The notes beneath the pieces were generated by a model that made no database searches, had not been told where the DNA came from, and saw only the letters and a program-made list of their open reading frames with translations. Shown piece by piece: positions 62,494 to 64,000 of a DNA stretch of 64,000 bases; within the stretch, counting starts at the first letter, position 1, and each line of letters starts with the position of its first letter. The stretch spans positions 124,001 to 188,000 of the forward strand of contig NZ_JABBCQ020000009.1 of the NCBI RefSeq assembly GCF_012844455.2, read 5' to 3'. Both the position numbers and the translations under genes were made by a program. Origin of the DNA: Comamonas suwonensis (GTDB lineage: Bacteria > Pseudomonadota > Gammaproteobacteria > Burkholderiales > Burkholderiaceae_C).

Positions 62494-62743
62494 AAGCGCC
62501 TCCTTTCGAAAGCTCAGTCTGGTGTACTGACAAAAGCTGCCGTGTAGTCCATACGACAAGACATGTTTGGAGTTGTTAATGAAGTGTTGAGATGATGCTG
62601 TCCAACTCCCGAATTCAAGACTGATTTGCCTGAATTCGCTTGCCAGGACAAAACTTCGGATACCACCACGGGGCGGGCATATGCTGTGCCGATCTGAATC
62701 ACACCGGCTTCCGTGGAGGCTCAACTCCTGAGAGGATTGAGTC

Positions 62744-63070
62744 ATGAACACTAAAGCTGCTCGTTTTAGCCCAGAGGTACGTGAACGTGCCGTACGTTTG
62801 GTGCAGGAATGCCAAGCGGATTACGCATCACTGTGGGGTGCGTGTGAATCGATTGCCCCCAAGATAGGTTGCTCGGTCAGCACCCTGCATGGGTGGGTGC
62901 AGCGCAAAGAAATAGATGCAGGCCAACGGCCAGGGTTGACCACGGATGAACGTGAGCGACTCAAGCAACTGGAGCGAGAGAACAAGGAGCTGCGCCGTGC
63001 CAATGACATCCTCAAGGCTGCGAGCGCTTTTTTTGCGCAGGCGGAGCTGGACCGTCGCATCAAGAGCTAA
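62744..63070 (+). CDS. IS3-family transposase OrfA
   Basis: A 108-residue helix-turn-helix protein ([25 protein letters not shown]...[14 protein letters not shown]) with a leucine-zipper segment ([29 protein letters not shown]). It binds the terminal repeats. Its frame runs into a TTTTTTT run at 63028-63034, where ribosomes can slip back by one base to join the downstream orfB frame. Confidence 0.92.
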   Translation: MNTKAARFSPEVRERAVRLVQECQADYASLWGACESIAPKIGCSVSTLHGWVQRKEIDAGQRPGLTTDERERLKQLERENKELRRANDILKAASAFFAQAELDRRIKS

Positions 63071-63990
63071 TTGACTTTGTAGACCAGTATCGCGATGCCT
63101 ATGGGGTCGAGCCAATTTGTAGGCTGCTGCAAATTGCCCCATCGGGCTACAGGCGCAGGGTTCAGCAAAGAAACTGCCCGTGGCTGCGCTGCAAGCGCAG
63201 CCAATCGGATGAAGAACGTTGCAGTCATATTCAACGGGTGTGGCACGCTAATTGGCAGGTGTATGGTGCCGTCAAAGTTTGGAAGCAGATGCACCGAGAA
63301 GGCTTACCCATTGCCCGCTGCACAGTGCAACGCCTGATGCGCAAGCTGGGCCTGGAAGGCGCAAGGCGTGGCAAGAAGGTGCGCACAACCCGTCCAGACA
63401 CAACCAGGCGATGCCCGCTAGACCTGGTCAACCGGCAGTTCAAAGCCCACCGGCCTGACCAACTTTGGGTCGCAGATTTCACCTATGTATCTACATGGCA
63501 AGGGCAGATGTTTGTGGCCTTTGTGATTGATGTGTATGCACGCCGCATATTGGGCTGGCGGGTCAGTAGCCACATGCGCACGGACTTTGTGGTTGATGCG
63601 TTGGAGCAGGCGCTGTATGCAAGGCGGCCTTCAAGTGACACGGAGCTCATTCATCACTCCGACAGGGGCAGTCAGTACGTTTCCATTCGCTACACAGAAC
63701 GTTTAGAAGAAGCTGGCCTGATGCCTTCGGTGGGTAGCACTGGAGATTCCTACGACAACGCTCTGGCCGAAACCATCAACGGACTTTACAAAACGGAGGT
63801 CATCCACAAGCGAGGCCCATGGAAAACAAGGGAATCACTGGAGCTGGCAACGCTGCAATGGGTGCACTGGTTCAACCATGACAGGCTGCTGGAATCCATA
63901 GGGCATATACCGCCAGCGGAAGCTGAGGCAAACTACTGGCGGCAAGTTGCCAATACCGTGCAGGCTAACGCCTGCACTTCAACAAACTAG
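63034..63990 (+). CDS. IS3-family transposase OrfB (DDE catalytic part)
   Basis: The catalytic part in the -1 frame. The integrase-core DDE motif is seen as [16 protein letters not shown] (first D), [10 protein letters not shown] (second D), and [22 protein letters not shown] (E). It has no convincing start codon of its own, so it should be made as an OrfAB fusion by -1 slippage at the T7 run; the position given is the first codon after the slip. The frame is open to the stop at 63988-63990, so the element looks intact. Confidence 0.9.
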   Translation, partial: CAGGAGPSHQELIDFVDQYRDAYGVEPICRLLQIAPSGYRRRVQQRNCPWLRCKRSQSDEERCSHIQRVWHANWQVYGAVKVWKQMHREGLPIARCTVQRLMRKLGLEGARRGKKVRTTRPDTTRRCPLDLVNRQFKAHRPDQLWVADFTYVSTWQGQMFVAFVIDVYARRILGWRVSSHMRTDFVVDALEQALYARRPSSDTELIHHSDRGSQYVSIRYTERLEEAGLMPSVGSTGDSYDNALAETINGLYKTEVIHKRGPWKTRESLELATLQWVHWFNHDRLLESIGHIPPAEAEANYWRQVANTVQANACTSTN

Positions 63991-64000
63991 CCTCCACCAA

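Larger units (their letters stand above)
62713..63997 (+). mobile_element. IS3-family insertion sequence
   Basis: Two overlapping transposase frames flanked by inverted repeat ends: GTGGAGGCT at 62713-62721 and AGCCTCCAC at 63989-63997. The element is about 1.29 kb. The inverted repeat may extend further. A target-site duplication could not be confirmed, as the right end is at the window edge. Confidence 0.8.

Noticed and set aside
62242-62751. Longer 169-codon version of the small charged protein
   Set aside because: The upstream extension overlaps the IS end and has unrelated composition; the ATG at 62493 has a near-perfect ribosome-binding site.

Overview
The window looks like part of the chromosome of a Gram-negative betaproteobacterium of the family Comamonadaceae, most likely Comamonas or a close relative. 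The grounds are the gene content (LemA/M48 pair, DUF3460, DUF4148 and a porin_4-type porin, NAD-dependent formate dehydrogenase, SoxYZ with flavocytochrome c, split pabB/pabC), high G+C over most of the window, and two families of intergenic repeats that I associate with this family. No database search was possible, so the genus is an inference.

Left edge (1-2145): the end of an integrative element, with small phage/island proteins, an AlpA-type regulator and a P4-type tyrosine integrase, abutting the 3' end of tRNA-Ser(CGA). The tRNA lies 31 bp downstream of serS on the same strand.

2146-23540: core genes (serS, ispH, fkpB, radC), then an ECF sigma/FecR/TonB-receptor iron-uptake set with a Fur-like site, a Smr-domain protein, a spherulin-4-type lipoprotein, M48 protease + LemA, a lipidated CpdB-type nucleotidase, a truncated haemoglobin, an orphan FtsX-type permease, a TauE/SafE exporter, an adenosine-deaminase-family enzyme, small lipoproteins and a DMT exporter.

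23651-31074: minus-strand cluster apbC, LysR regulator, fdsGB (a gamma-beta fusion), fdsA, fdsD encoding soluble NAD+-dependent formate dehydrogenase. The seam of the fusion coincides with a copy of the short dispersed repeat.

31186-37687: Mrr-like membrane protein, patatin, Cache-HAMP-GGDEF diguanylate cyclase, metG and a small lipoprotein.

38093-43707: a compact sulfur-oxidation locus: monohaem cytochrome c, flavocytochrome c sulfide dehydrogenase flavoprotein, YeeE/YedE transporter, a second FCSD-like flavoprotein lacking the FAD-tethering cysteine, soxY and soxZ. There is no soxXAB or soxCD here.

43779-57703: housekeeping genes including a YitT-family membrane protein, BamE-like lipoprotein, scpA, queE-queD, a porin, panD, a tautomerase, tapT, yiaA, DUF4274, pabB-pabC, a Crp/Fnr regulator and panB-panC.

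Right edge (57704-64000): a region that by eye is less G+C-rich and gene-sparse, with small stress- or metal-type genes (ferritin-like protein, repeat-containing exported protein, Q-rich and P-rich miniproteins, a KGG-type miniprotein interrupted by an amber codon, a cysteine-rich copper-storage-like protein, an alpha/beta hydrolase). It ends in an IS3-family element. It looks like an accessory island.
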